64,000 bases of DNA from Paramecium pentaurelia (lineage: Eukaryota; Ciliophora; Oligohymenophorea; Peniculida; Parameciidae). The stretch spans positions 340,152 to 404,151 of the forward strand of contig CAJJDO010000077.1 in the NCBI GenBank assembly GCA_905183005.1. The letters are read 5' to 3'. Under the pieces are notes generated by a model. That model was not told where the DNA came from. It worked only from the letters and a program-made list of their open reading frames with translations, and did no database searches. Positions 35,801 to 47,352 of the stretch are shown here, piece by piece (the stretch's first letter is position 1; the number at the start of each line of letters is the position of its first letter). A program made the translations under genes and the position numbers.

Positions 35801-37879
35801 TATAACCTTAATCATGGATACAAAATGCTTTCTTTCTTTTATATAAATTATAAGATTATCCAGTTTATTAAAAATGATTTATAAATTATTAATGATATTG
35901 TTTAAACATTTAAGGCATTAAAATTACAGCTGAACTATTAACTAAAGATTATTTATTGTAATTTAATATTTAAAATGTATTATTTGTACAATTCTTAACA
36001 ATGCAAGATTAATTAATTTATATTATAAATGTGTTACCAGATATTAAAAACTTTTACTAATAGTAATTAATCGGTTCCTCATCAGAAGACTTTTCATCAA
36101 TATATTCATCTTTTAAAATTTAATCTAAATTAAGTTAAAAATCTGGTAAAATTTCTAAATCTTACAATTTTAATTTTTTATTTAAAATAAATAATTTAAA
36201 GAAAAAGTAATTAAACCATTATCTATTTCTAATGGGTACCTTTTATTTATAATGCAAATTTAGAACTTATTTCTATAATCCTTAAAACTTTTTAATTAAT
36301 CTACTTATTTTTTATAAAATAAATAGTTCATCAATTAATCTAATTTCTTCATTTAATAAATAATTCCAAAACTATAATTAGTATCCAAAAATATTAATTA
36401 TTATTTACACTGTTTCTTTAATATATGATTCACATTAAAGTAAATGATCAAATGGTAATTTAGATTTATAAGCTTATTCATTTTTTTGTTTTATTAATCT
36501 TGAGATTATTAATTTAATATTCATTATATTTATTTGTTAAAATAGATTTAGCTTATCTTCATTTAATTTATCTATTTAAGTTAAACTTACTGAATATAAT
36601 TTTAATTTATAACATAATAACTCAATTAATTGGATACTTATGCTTTAATCCTAATTTTTTTGTTACATAGTTTCATAAGAGCATTTTAAGAAGAAATTTG
36701 AAATTCTACTAATATTATCATAAATTGAATCTCTATTTATTAATATTTTCTTATTTCCTTTGGAACTTATTTTATATATAAATTTGGAACGATAAAAACA
36801 ATTTATATTTGAACATAAAGATTAATGCATTTGAACAATACCTCTTAATAATAATAGATATTCAGAATGTTATTTTAAATATTCTATAGTTCTTTAATCA
36901 ATAATTCTAGTAACACTATAATTATTGATAGACCTGAATATTAAAAATTATCTAATTTTTGAATTTAATTAAATCAAAAGTGTAAATGTTAAAATTACTT
37001 ACAAACAATAACGATCTTCAAAAAAGTTTATAAAATATGATACTAACAAATTTAAAGCAAGTGCAAATTGTATACATATAATAATTTAAAAATAATTGTT
37101 TATTTATTTATTTTAAAAAACAGGTAAGTCTAAATGTATTTAAGTAAATAATAGTAAATACAAGATCACTAATACTATTGGAAATGCTATCTTTAATAAC
37201 ATAGATATTTACATTCAATTGATCGCTTGAATTTATAAATAATTCTAAAAAACTATTAAAAAATATAGTTATAATCTAAATTATGAGCGTTTTGGGGGAA
37301 TTTATTTTTAAAAAGTTTTTTTTCTAAGAATGATCATAATGTAGAAAGAGTATAAGGGTTATTAAGAACAATAATTATTAAACAATTGCAATGAAATCTA
37401 ATAATATAAACGCTAAATTTTGAATTTATTCCCAATATGTATTTTAGATTTATAATAAAAATCCATTGATTGACCAAAAATATGGTTATATTAAATATCC
37501 AATAATCTATTTAAATATATTATGATTAATTTACTTGGCCATAAACAGTAAAAGCAATGTTGGTCTAAACATTATTTTTCTTCAAATAATATAAAATCAT
37601 AAACAAAATGATAATGAATGTATTAAAACAAAATATTATTAAAATGTATATTGAATGTAGTATGGAAGAGTTTAACATATATTTACTTACATTCAAAGAG
37701 TCTAATATTAAGTATAGCTAATTTTGATCATAATTATCATTATCAGCAATTTTTAGATATCTATTTTTAATAAATAGGTAATACATTTCTAAAAGAGGAG
37801 AAGTATTTAGTATTGCTCCAATTGAGAGATAAATAAAACTAGTGTAATATGAAGTATTCATAGATTCCTTTAAATCCAT
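32813..37879 (-). CDS. Very large multipass membrane protein (TmcB-like ciliate family)
   Basis: About 5.07 kb encoding roughly 1,600 residues. It starts MDLKESMNTSYYTSFIYLSI. The first third holds many hydrophobic helices (HSIYILIIFCFNTFIIILFM, LAFILLDFIAIVQQLLFLIT). Then comes the segment YLLLLRGIVQMHQSLCSNIN followed by C, an 'RGI..H...C....C' pattern I associate with TmcB/TPR-type ciliate membrane proteins. A long soluble Q/N-rich middle follows, then a second membrane part near 34.5 and 33.5 kb (ILLITLISIAGVITIYYTL). The C-terminus has QCELLINGALTRGIREYDFL. Several short introns are required and not all borders are resolved. Function unknown in this family; signalling or adhesion has been suggested for related proteins. 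Family call tentative. Confidence 0.55.
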
Positions 37880-38130
37880 CCATATTTAATAAAACATCAT
37901 TAATTTATTAATTACATATTCAAATCTAAAATTTTTGAACTAAAAATTAATGGTAATTTTAACTTTGTGTTAAAAGTTTTAACCTTGGATGTTAAGAAAA
38001 GATAAGAAATTACATATTATAATAAGTATGAAAATGTTGATATTAAATTTCAGAAATAATTAATTAATATATTTTTAATTATATATATTAAGTTTTAACG
38101 ATAATAATAATTTTATTTAACATTAACAGA

Positions 38131-39156
38131 ATGATCATCGAAAATCAAAGGTGTTTTGGAAAAGAAATTGTTAATTCATCAATCTATCAGTCGATGGAAT
38201 CAGGTATAATCATTGAAAAAACAAAAAAACCTTTTTCAATTATTCCCAGGGTATTTGCAATCAGTTTGGATGAGAAAGAAAATAAATTATTTAGAAGAGA
38301 ATCAGAAAGAATTTAAATAGAAATTGAGAATGAAAAGTCAAAGGAGATTAAAAATCCATAAAAAGTATCATTGTACTCAGATGAAATTATCCAACATTTA
38401 TTAATAGAAGAGGTAATTAATTAATTACTAATTTATTTAGAATAAATATTAAATAGATTAATATATGACTCCTGAGATGTAACCAAATATAAATATGAAA
38501 ATGAGAGCAATTCTAGTAGATTGGCTTATTGATGTTCATGCTAAATTTAAGTTAAGAGATGAAACATTATATCTTACTATTTCCTTAATAGATAGATATT
38601 TAGCAAAAGAATAAGTGACAAGATTACGTTTACAATTAGTAGGTGTAGCTGCACTCTTCATAGCATGTAAATATGAGGAAATATATCCACCTGCATTAAA
38701 AGATTTTGTGTACATTACAGATAATGCTTATGTTAAGAGTGATGTATTGGAAATGGAAGGTTTAATATTGTAAGCTCTGGATTTCAATATTTGTAATCCA
38801 ACTGTTTACTAATTTTTATCAAAGTTTTCCTCTGAATTAGATCCAAAAAATAAGGCTTTAGCTTAATATATATTGGAGTTAGCATTGGTTGAATACAAAT
38901 TTATAGTATATAAACCATCTTTAATAACCTAAGCTGCAATATTTTTAGTTAATAAAATTAGGTATTATATAATTTAATCATTAGAATTCCAAACTTTAGA
39001 ACCTAAAATGAATCTACATTAAAACCTTGTGCTAAAGAATTATGTTAATTATTATAAACAGCAGACCTAAGTACATTGTAAGCTGTAAGAAGAAAATTCA
39101 ATACTACCAAATTTTATGAAGTTTCAAGGATAAAGGTTGAAAAAGTCAATAAATGA
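38131..39156 (+). CDS. B-type (mitotic) cyclin
   Basis: A 324-residue model with 28- and 23-nt introns. Before the fold: PRVFAISLDEKENKLFRRES. The cyclin box starts MTPEMQPNINMKMRAILVDW and continues LIDVHAKFKLRDETLYLTIS, LIDRYLAKE, LQLVGVAALFIACKYEEIYP and PALKDFVYITDNAY. These are the MRAILVDWL and KYEE motifs of B/A cyclins. The second fold has LDFNICNPTVYQFLSKF and ALAQYILELALVEYKFIVYK. Such cyclins activate CDK1. No obvious RxxL destruction box in the short N-terminus, although RRES lies nearby. The C-terminus is truncated in homology after LVNKIR, the exon after the 23-nt intron reading IPNFRTQNESTLKPCAKELC. Confidence 0.94.
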
Positions 39157-39675
39157 AATAGTTAAATTAGTGATTTTTTCTTAAAATAAAAACTAAAATT
39201 TTTATAAATTAATAATCATTTTTTTAATATATTCTCAAATTGAATTTAATTTCATCTATCATTAATTTAGATAACAAAGTAATATTCTTATGGTACCTTT
39301 ATTTTATTAATTGAAAGGTCAATATTTCTGTATAGGAATGATAAATATTCATGTATATTTAAATGATAAAAAGAATTAATATATAAGAATTCTTTATGTA
39401 AAAAAAGGATTAATATTTATTAATGATTTTAATATTAATATAAAACTATCTTATTTTGTTTATTTATATCTAAAATATTTTATAAAAATAACATAATTTT
39501 GAGTAACTTGAATATATAATTTGAAAATTAATATTTATAGATATAAATGAAGAAAATTATGATTGATTAATATTTTATTTGATATACTTAAATAGTTTTT
39601 CAAAAATATAATAAAATGATGATTTTTCAATATTTAATGAATATAATATAACAACTAGAAAATTATTGATTTTGT
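39157..39675. other. 519-bp AT-rich convergent gap
   Basis: Lies between the stop of the cyclin gene and the stop of the potassium-channel gene. Almost pure A/T; nothing recognisable. Confidence 0.45.
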
Positions 39676-42424
39676 TCATATATTTTCTCTAATTACTAAA
39701 GAATTTACTGATGCTTGATCTTTCTTATGTTTACTTTATTTTTGTTTGTTTATTTTTGTAATTTTATGGAACATATATTTGCTTTTGATAACTTTAATTT
39801 TTTTTTATCTAAATTACTTTTGAAATCTTTAATATTCTTATAAAACAGTTTCAACATTATTAAGTGGAAAGTAATACTAAAATGAAAACACTGAATCAAT
39901 CTCATCATCATAATATTTGTTATCTATTAATTCATCTAATTAATGAAAACTTTTAAGATGATAATTTTATTCCTTATTTTCCTTTCTAATGTCTTCTTTT
40001 ATTGGAGCCAATTAAGAAGATGATGCAGAATTTTTAACATCATATGGAAATATAGATTATAAAGACTTTCTTTTTAGTGTTATTGGTAGATCATTATCAG
40101 CTTATCTTATACTTAAACGATTTGATTATCTTTTATTAAGATTAAAATTAAGATCTTCTATAGCTATTTATCCTTATTTAAGTTATGGCAAAACATTTCT
40201 TTATTAATATTATTGCCCTTATTTATAAATAGAATCTCTTTATTTTTCTTATTCTATATCTAATTAATTTTTAGTATTATCTTACAAGGAATCTTCAGAA
40301 GATGTTTCAGATGGAATTGAAACAATTTTCTATGTTTATTCTTGAGAATCTTCATTATCTAAACTCTTATGTAAAATATTCAAATATCTTTTATCAGATC
40401 TTTTAAAATTTTATCTTTGTTATTCAGTGTGAAATAATGATTTTTTAATTAAAGCTTCAATATTTGGCTTGTAAAATAGAAAGTGACAATCCCAAATAAG
40501 ATGGCTTTAACTACATGCATAACATTTAAATTATTCATTTTGATATTTTAACTAAATTTAATCTTTCATTTATTGAAATTTTTAATAATCAATTGCATTA
40601 TCTTTTATTAAATTAAGAAAATCTTCTCTTGAAATTTTATATAATTAACTGAATGTTACACTATATGCACTACAAAATCTTGCCTAAAAAGATAGAAATT
40701 CTAATTCTCCAAAACTTTAACCCTTTGTGAAACTTTTAAGAATCTTACCAGAATTATCATCTATTAATTGTATTTCTCCTTTTTAAATAATATAAACTGA
40801 TTTATCATCATTATTTTATTATTTATAAATTAATTCTTTAGGAGTGCATTACTAAAATTTAACATGATCAGCAATTAATCTAATGGTTGATTGAGAGAAG
40901 TTTTTTCTAAAAAAGTCTGCTTATTTCAAAACTCTTAATTATACATCTTATAAAAGTTCTTATCTCAAATTATTTGATAATTGATTTAAAACCATATCAA
41001 TTTCATTTTTATTTCCTGTATTTTCCTATTCAAAGAAGTATTTAATATAATTTCTAATCCTACTTTATAATGATATTTAAACTTCATTAAATTACATATA
41101 ATGATTAATTAATAAAAGTGTTCTTTTATAAACTTATTATTGTGTATCAATGTTACTAAATATCTAACCAATAGAATTAATTGAAAATGCAAATATTCCA
41201 CTTGCTAAGAACATTAATATAATAGAACAAAGAACTTCATAAATATTTTATCCAGTAACATCTCCATATCCTACTGTAACCATAGTAGCAGTAGCCCAAT
41301 AAAATGAATATCCATAACAAAATGATATTGGAGCATCAATTAATTTATATTTAATAATCCAAGATTCATTAAATTGATCCAAACTTTTAATACCAACATA
41401 ATACCAAACACAAGCCATAAAATGTGCAAAATAAAATATCACAATAATTAATTAAGATAAATTAGCTAATTCAATAAGAGTTGATTATGTAGTGAGAGTT
41501 TCTTCATAAGTTTTAATTTTCTTTTTTAATTTAATGAAATTAAGTAAGAATTAAGTTAATACAATAATTTCTTTAATAAGATAAGTATCTATTGGTTATT
41601 CTCTTATGATGATGATCAGAGTAATTAAATAAATGACATCTTCATACAATTCATATTTGATATAATAAAGAAGGATGAAAAGACGATCCTTCATAATTTA
41701 ACCTTGATCAATAATGCCAACATTTAATTTAATTATTAAATCAAAAATCATAAAGTAGATTAAAGCTTGTTCAATATTAATAATATCAGTAGAACTTTGA
41801 GGAGTAAATGCAATTTTGAAAGGAACCCACCACAATAAAAACATAATTTAAATAATTCTAAAAATTTACCAAATTAAGATAAATTTGCTTGTTGGACTGA
41901 AGGTTGGAAGTTTAATTTTAATTGGCTCAAAAAAGATTTATTTTCTCATTTAATCTTAATTTGATTCTCCTAAATAAGTTTCTTTTAGAAAATTTATGAG
42001 ATTGGTTTTTTCATTTTTAGGATAGATATAACCTATTCTCATTAGTTTATCTTTAACATCTAATAATAATTTGTTCCTATTTATGATTTATTTAATTCTT
42101 TTGATTGTTGGTATGTGAGTCATAGTTCGATTCTAAAAAAAAATATGTGGATTACTTGTAAAACTAATGAATTCCGAACATTAATCCCATTTATTGAAGG
42201 CTATTATTAAGATTCTTTTAATTGATTATCAGAATTTGATTCCCAAAGTTGTAATTAAGATGTATCTGTATATTTGTTTGGGACAGGGTTTTAATCTAGA
42301 AAAATAGATTATGGCTTAAATTTATCTTGGAATCTATCAGAGAGTCTTGCAGATGCTTAAAGATAGAGATGATTGAACCTTACTGAAGTGAAAGGTGATA
42401 ATCTTCAGAAAATTGGTCTTCCAT
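39676..42424 (-). CDS. Potassium channel with cyclic-nucleotide-binding domain (EAG/HCN/CNG-like)
   Basis: A 900-residue model with two 23-nt introns near the 5' end. The N-terminal ~190 residues are cytosolic. S1 is near ILIWQIFRIIQIMFLLWWVP; S2-S4 span residues about 260-360. S5 is LIIVIFYFAHFMACVWYYVG. The pore helix and filter are YGYSFYWATATMVTVGYGDV (TVGYGD = K+ selectivity). S6 is ILMFLASGIFAFSINSIGQI. After a C-linker, the cNMP-binding domain reads FFRKNFSQSTIRLIADHVKF, SVYIIQKGEIQLIDD, FTKGQSFGELEFLSF then RFCSAYSV. The family R-x-A at the phosphate cassette is R-F-C-S-A, so cyclic-nucleotide binding is uncertain. A ~350-residue Ser/Gln/Lys-rich tail follows. Confidence 0.93.
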
Positions 42425-42466
42425 TTAAATATATTTATATGAATTGCTAATTAACACAAAATTAAT

Positions 42467-44261
42467 TCAGTCAACATAATCAAAATCAATTGCATTAATT
42501 ACTACTTCTTTATGCTTAGAAACAATATTATCTATTTCGGATTTAATTGAATCTTCATCTGATTATTTAATTTAAAATCTAGCAGTAAAAATTAATTTTT
42601 TTTCTTTATATTACCATAATTTAATTTCTTGAGGTTCAAAACCTCGATGATTTAACTAAAAATCATTTATAATTATAATTACATCATGAGAAATAGCAGC
42701 TAAAACCTTCTTTCCTGAATATGGTACATACATCAATAATATTTTACTAGTATCTTTAAGTAAAGTAATTGTAGTTGTAAGAATGAGTAAAGAGATAATG
42801 ATAGAAGCTATGGGATCAGCCATATGAAATTAATAGTAATATATAAGTAATGCAGATATTATACATGCAACACTTCCTAAAGCATCAGCTAGAATATGTA
42901 AATATACTCCAGATAAATTATGATTATGATCATGATGATGAGAACAATGATGATGATGTTTTTCTTCTAATTATTCATCTACTTCTTCTGAATGAATATG
43001 TCCATGATTATGAAAGAAAAATAATCCAATTACATTAACTAGTAACCCTAAGAATGATACAATTAACATTTTTTCAGGAAGAACTTCTTAAGGAGTAATT
43101 ACTCTTTCAAAAGATTCTGATATTATTTCAACAACTGCAAATAATAAAAATACACCATTTGCATATCCAGATAATATTTCTACTCTTTCATATCCAAATG
43201 TATATGTTGAATTGGCTTTTCTTTTGGCCATAAAACTAGCAAATAATGCTATTGCTAATGCACTAGAATCAATAAGCATATGTAATGAATCTGTAATTAA
43301 TCCTAAACTATTACTAATCCAACCATATATTAATTCAACAAACATAAATGAAAAATTAAGGGATAGTTGAATCATTAATTTCTTAGAATCTGAATTATTT
43401 GATAGATGATTTAAGAATGCTTATAATGATATTTCATCATCACCAACTATTCTATTATTACTCTATATTAAATGTAATTCTTCTTCAGTATTCTCAAAAA
43501 TGTTTAGAACAGCTAAAATAGAGAGACATACCCACATCACTTAATGATTGAATGGATCAAAAATTTTATCTTTCAATTCGTAAATCAAAAATAAGAGACA
43601 CATAATAATTCCTGTAAATTTGTTATGTTATTCTTTTGTAATATTGTAGGTTATTTTCTATAAGGCCAATAATAATAAGCCTATCATTAACAAATTGAAC
43701 ATAGGAAATTCCATAATATTAAATCCTTCCTATTCTTCTGAAATTAGAATCTAATGTGTTACAATAATGATACTTCATAGATAGATATTGTGAGAATTAT
43801 GCCTAAAGCTAATACATATGATAAAATAGTGGAGATCTCATCTTCTTTTTATATTTAGTGTTATTAAATGACTTTTTTAGTTATTTTTTCTATTAGAGTT
43901 ACTAAAGTAAGTGAAAATAGATTTATATCTGTTCCACAAATGAAAATAATAATAACAAAGAAAAATTGGATCACTTTAATTTTGTTAAGATTCCTAAAAG
44001 CCAATTAATCTGCCACGTATGAACTTATTATATAAGAGAATATTACATCAAAAATGAAAACATTATTAGACTATATAATGATGAAACATAATGTATTAGT
44101 TTCAAAGTAGCAATACCTAAGATCTTGAATGGATTTGTAAATGTTTTAGTTTTCAATGTAATTATTCTCCAAACAAATAACACTATGAAAGTTATCATCA
44201 ATAGAGTATTGATTTCAAATATGTTTGGAATCTTCTAAGCATATGTCTCAGATATTGACAT
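42467..44261 (-). CDS. Zinc transporter, cation diffusion facilitator (ZnT5/Msc2-like)
   Basis: About 585 residues. The N-terminal half is a series of extra hydrophobic helices (MSISETYAQKIPNIFEINTL start; LLMITFIVLFVWRII). The C-terminal half is the CDF core: LSLNFSFMFVELIYGWISNS, LGLITDSLHMLIDSSALAIA (HxxxD zinc site), then YTFGYERVEILSGYANGVFL, a cytosolic His-rich loop (EEKHHHHCSHHHDHNHN), and LSGVYLHILADALGSVACII (second HxxxD) and ADPIASIIISLLI. The soluble C-terminal domain (GKKVLAAISHDVIIIINDFQ, ARFQIKQSDEDSIKSEIDNI) ends DFDYVD. Extra N-terminal helices as in ZnT5/Msc2 suggest a secretory-pathway location. Convergent/tandem with a 42-bp gap to the channel gene start. Confidence 0.9.
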
Positions 44262-44331
44262 TTTGATTGCCTGTTGTATGAAACATTGAATAAATGAATT
44301 CATATTTATATTGAATATAAAATGATGAATC

Positions 44332-45408
44332 TCATCTTCCAGACCATGAGGCTACTTATTTCTTGAACATAATGATGACTTCTGCAAGAATGGCATTCTC
44401 TTCATCTCTTTTAGCCTTGGCTTCAGCATAATCAGCTCTCTTGTTTTCCAAGTCTGATTAAGCTTAATCTAAAGCATCTTGTGATTCTTAAAGAATAATC
44501 TTTGATTTAGCTTATTGTGCTAAGGCAGCTTAAATTTACTAAATATTAAATTAATATTACAGTAGCCAATCTATCAGCATAAACTTATTTTCTTTCATAT
44601 TCAACTTTGAGATTTTCTACTTCAGCTTCACTCAATGAAACCCAACCAGCTAATTCCCATGATGCATTGATTTCATTAACTTCAAGAGCTTCAAGTGAGG
44701 CTGCAAGGTTAACTTCAAGTGATTCCAAAACAGCCAAAACTCTTTCTGCTAATGTAGCTCCTCTGCTTACTGAACCATCTTCTTATTTGTTGGCTAATTA
44801 GAGGAATGATTATAATTCTTATTCTTAGAATGTATTGCTATATTGCTTTAATTTGTCAGCAACACTTTGAACTTAAACTAATTCAAAAGAGTCTCCATTG
44901 ACAATATATCCAGCAACATCTTATTTAAGTAATCTTACAACTTCAAGAGCTTCTCTGTTTTATTTGATTGATCTAACAAAGAGTTGATTGCTAAGACATT
45001 ATTCATCAAGAAGAACTTAGATCTTTCTATTAATTTCATCTTATCTTTATTCATTCCATGCAAGATAATTCTTTGTATCATGGAGATCTTATTCAAATTG
45101 AGCTCTGTTCTCAATTGATTATTGGAATAATTTTTAATTCAAAGTCTTAATTTTTGTAAATTACTCTATTGTTCTATAATTAGTAAACATAAATACTATG
45201 CGCCAATCCATTCATCTGTTTCATTCTTTTAATCTGCTGCAAATTGAGCATCTTTATTTGATTGAATTAAATCATTCAATAAACCAAAGACAGTGTCAAT
45301 GGCATCACTTGCTTTTGTTCCTGTTTGAAGGAGAGCAAGAATTTAGTCTTGAGTGGATGTGGCAGATGCCAATGTGACTAACAATACAAGGGCGATTGTA
45401 ATTTTCAT
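44332..45408 (-). CDS. Trichocyst matrix protein family member
   Basis: A 343-residue model with 22- and 23-nt introns. Signal peptide MKITIALVLLVTLASATSTQ. The rest is almost entirely alpha-helical with regular small and charged residues: ILALLQTGTKASDAIDTVFG, LLNDLIQSNKDAQFAADQKN, FEQDLHDTKNYLAWNEQRQD, EINRKIQVLLDEQCLSNQLF, LEVVRLLKQDVAGYIVNGDS then F, and the Ala/Glu-rich end (LDQAQSDLENKRADYAEAKA). Signal peptide plus these helical patterns match the TMP family of Paramecium trichocysts (Grl-like granule lattice in Tetrahymena), which assemble into the crystalline core expelled on exocytosis. Better codon balance and lower AT than neighbours, as expected for a highly expressed gene. Confidence 0.92.
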
Positions 45409-45562
45409 TATTTAATAATAATATATAAAAACGGGTAATTAAAATTAAATAAATATGAAGGATGATGAGGGACTATTTCTTAAGAATCAGTTAAATTAAT
45501 TATTAATTAAAACTACATAAACACCTCTTTATAGACAGATCCATAGAAATCTTGTATAATAA

Positions 45563-46160
45563 TCAACATAAAAGTGTTGCTTTAAACCTAAAGCAAACTA
45601 AATCATCTAATTTCAAATATTTATTATTTTCAATAATCTCAAACTATACCATCTCCTATACAATCATTAATAATTATAAGTATAATTTCAATTTACTTAA
45701 ACATTATGCTGCTTAAAAGGTTGTAGAAATGAATATAATTTTATGTTATAATATGATACAAATATATAAATTTATATTCATAATGGTTCTATTTTTAAGT
45801 TGATAACATTGATGGCCATCCTCATTTATCAAATTATTAATTTACTAATTACTTACTGTTGCTACTATGATTGTTGATAACAATTTTTGATCATTAAAAT
45901 AGTTGTAGATATAAGACTATGCATCATTATACCATAATCCATCCTTCATAATTAAAAATGGTTTTAAATGGAAATCTATGGAAAGTAATGTTAAATTTTA
46001 AATTTCATAATACTCATAATTTGAAAGTATGATTATTTTCTAGATTTATAAGTCTTTTCCATAATTTAAATACTCAATTTAGTACTCTCCTATATAGGAT
46101 ATAAATTTATATATTTAATAAAACAAGCAAATTCTTTGAATTTATTTCTTCCAAATTCAT
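45563..46160 (-). CDS. Probable gene of unknown function, 5' end unresolved
   Basis: A long minus-strand frame ends at TGA 45563-45565. It contains convincing coding text: EYQIEYLNYGKDLQIQKIII, LSNYEYYEIQNLTLLSIDFH, LKPFLIMKDGLWYNDAQSYI, YNYFNDQKLLSTIIVATVSN, QQINNLINEDGHQCYQLKN. The 3' part becomes more A/T-rich (LDDLVCFRFKATLLC at the end). No start could be joined cleanly: an ATG at 46158-46160 (MNLEEINSKNL) probably begins the gene but the intron linking it was not found. No domain recognised. Confidence 0.45.
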
Positions 46161-46951
46161 TTTTCAACAATTTAAAAAGAAAATAGATTAAGTATTTATT
46201 TATAAGATATTGAATAAACAATTTTTATCATATATTTATTAATTAGACAGACATTTTATGATAAAAGAAGTTTTAAAAAAAAATTAACTTAATAGGATCT
46301 TTTATAAATTGACAAGAATTCCTATAAAAGCTGAGTATTATCTGGAACAATACTAAATGTCTAAAAAAATGGTTGCATTTAAATTATGCAAATGCTATTA
46401 TGCAACCATTAGGATTTCAATACTAAAAGAAATTTAATAATACTCTTGATAAATTTAAATTGAAGACATAATAATCTTGAAATACTCAAATGATGGAATA
46501 AGAGAATTTTTCCTGATTATCTTTAAGTTATTCAAAATAAAGAATGAATGCGCCACATAATTATATTAATTTTCTTATTAATTATCAAAATGACTTAATC
46601 AATCATTTATAAACTTTTTCAGGAATAAATTATGATAAAAAATCATACTATTAAAATGATATATGTGATTTAAAATATCTAATTCAATTGATTATTGAGA
46701 AATACATAGAATACAATTATTTTATTTAATTGAATATATTATATTAAGTAAATTGATAGTATGTTATTTTTTCAATAATAAAATTTTTGCTTAAAGTGAA
46801 GTATATTCACATATTTGAATTTTGATTTTGATTATATGAGTGCAGATTTCATAAAAGTTATTATTTTGATTTATATATTTTCTCAATCCAAAAAATAAAG
46901 AAATCGTTTTATATATTAAATATATAAAATTGTTATTCATATACATATTCT
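46161..46951. other. 791-bp AT-rich gap containing an inverted repeat
   Basis: No gene called. The only distinct structure is a perfect 11-bp inverted repeat at 46368-46410 (listed separately). A 33-codon plus-strand frame spans it (MSKKMVAFKLCKCYYATIRI) but stops at TGA and has no support as a gene. Confidence 0.4.
46368..46410. repeat. Perfect 11-bp inverted repeat with 21-bp spacer
   Basis: Arms AATGGTTGCAT (46368-46378) and ATGCAACCATT (46400-46410) are exact reverse complements. It is conspicuous because the arms have 4 G/C of 11 in a region that is otherwise nearly all A/T. It could form a hairpin in RNA or mark a binding site or remnant of a mobile element end; nothing else around it decides. 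Confidence 0.6.
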
Positions 46952-47326
46952 TCACTTAAAACTATAGAGTTAACTTAATTGATCAAAATTATCAATTAGA
47001 GGATATATTTATTCATATGTAGTTTTCGCTAAATTATTTTATGTATATGGGTCATTATTAATAAAAGTCTTAATGTTGTTGTCATCTTCTGTATTGATTA
47101 TGTAGTATGCTCCATTGTATGGAAATTGACCTCCACCTATAATTTAGGCACCTTTAGAAATTAATTTTTATAGTTATTTTTCATGTTCTTAACGCAAAGG
47201 GACTAAAAATAAATATATGATAAATTTAGTACTGCGATGATAATACATGTCTTAAATATATTGTTGAGATACTAGGAAGTATTTCTAATAAAGGGCGAAT
47301 GAATATTTAATTTAATTTGTGATCAT
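46952..47326 (-). CDS. YCII-related domain protein
   Basis: A 114-residue protein with one 30-nt intron. It starts MITNQIKYSFALYQKYFLVS and carries the small YCII ferredoxin-like fold: YYHRIPLRQEHEKQLQKLIS, KGAQIIGGGQFPYNGAYYII, NTEDDNNIKTFINNDPYTQN, AKTTYEQIYPLI. The N-D-P-Y after a helix and the conserved R...H..qL..L pattern are typical of YCII/muconolactone-isomerase-like proteins. The biochemical role is unknown in eukaryotes. Its start codon is 26 bp from the divergent Kelch gene start. Confidence 0.78.
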
Positions 47327-47352
47327 GAATATTAATTAAATTATAATATTAT

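Noticed and set aside
42625..42650. Palindrome GAGGTTCAAAACCTC resembling a regulatory hairpin
   Set aside because: It lies inside the ZnT coding sequence (segment ...NHRGFEPQE...), is short, and is explained by codons.
42850..43038. Plus-strand Asp/Asn-rich acidic frame
   Set aside because: Antisense of the His-rich cytosolic loop of the ZnT transporter.
44607..44801. Plus-strand Ser/Ala-rich frame
   Set aside because: Antisense of the trichocyst matrix protein gene.
45454..45870. Long plus-strand frame from ATG 45454 (MKDDEGLFLKNQ...)
   Set aside because: Open largely because TAA/TAG are sense; the minus strand in the same place has far better coding composition, and the plus-strand product is a run of Gln/Ile/Leu without domain character.
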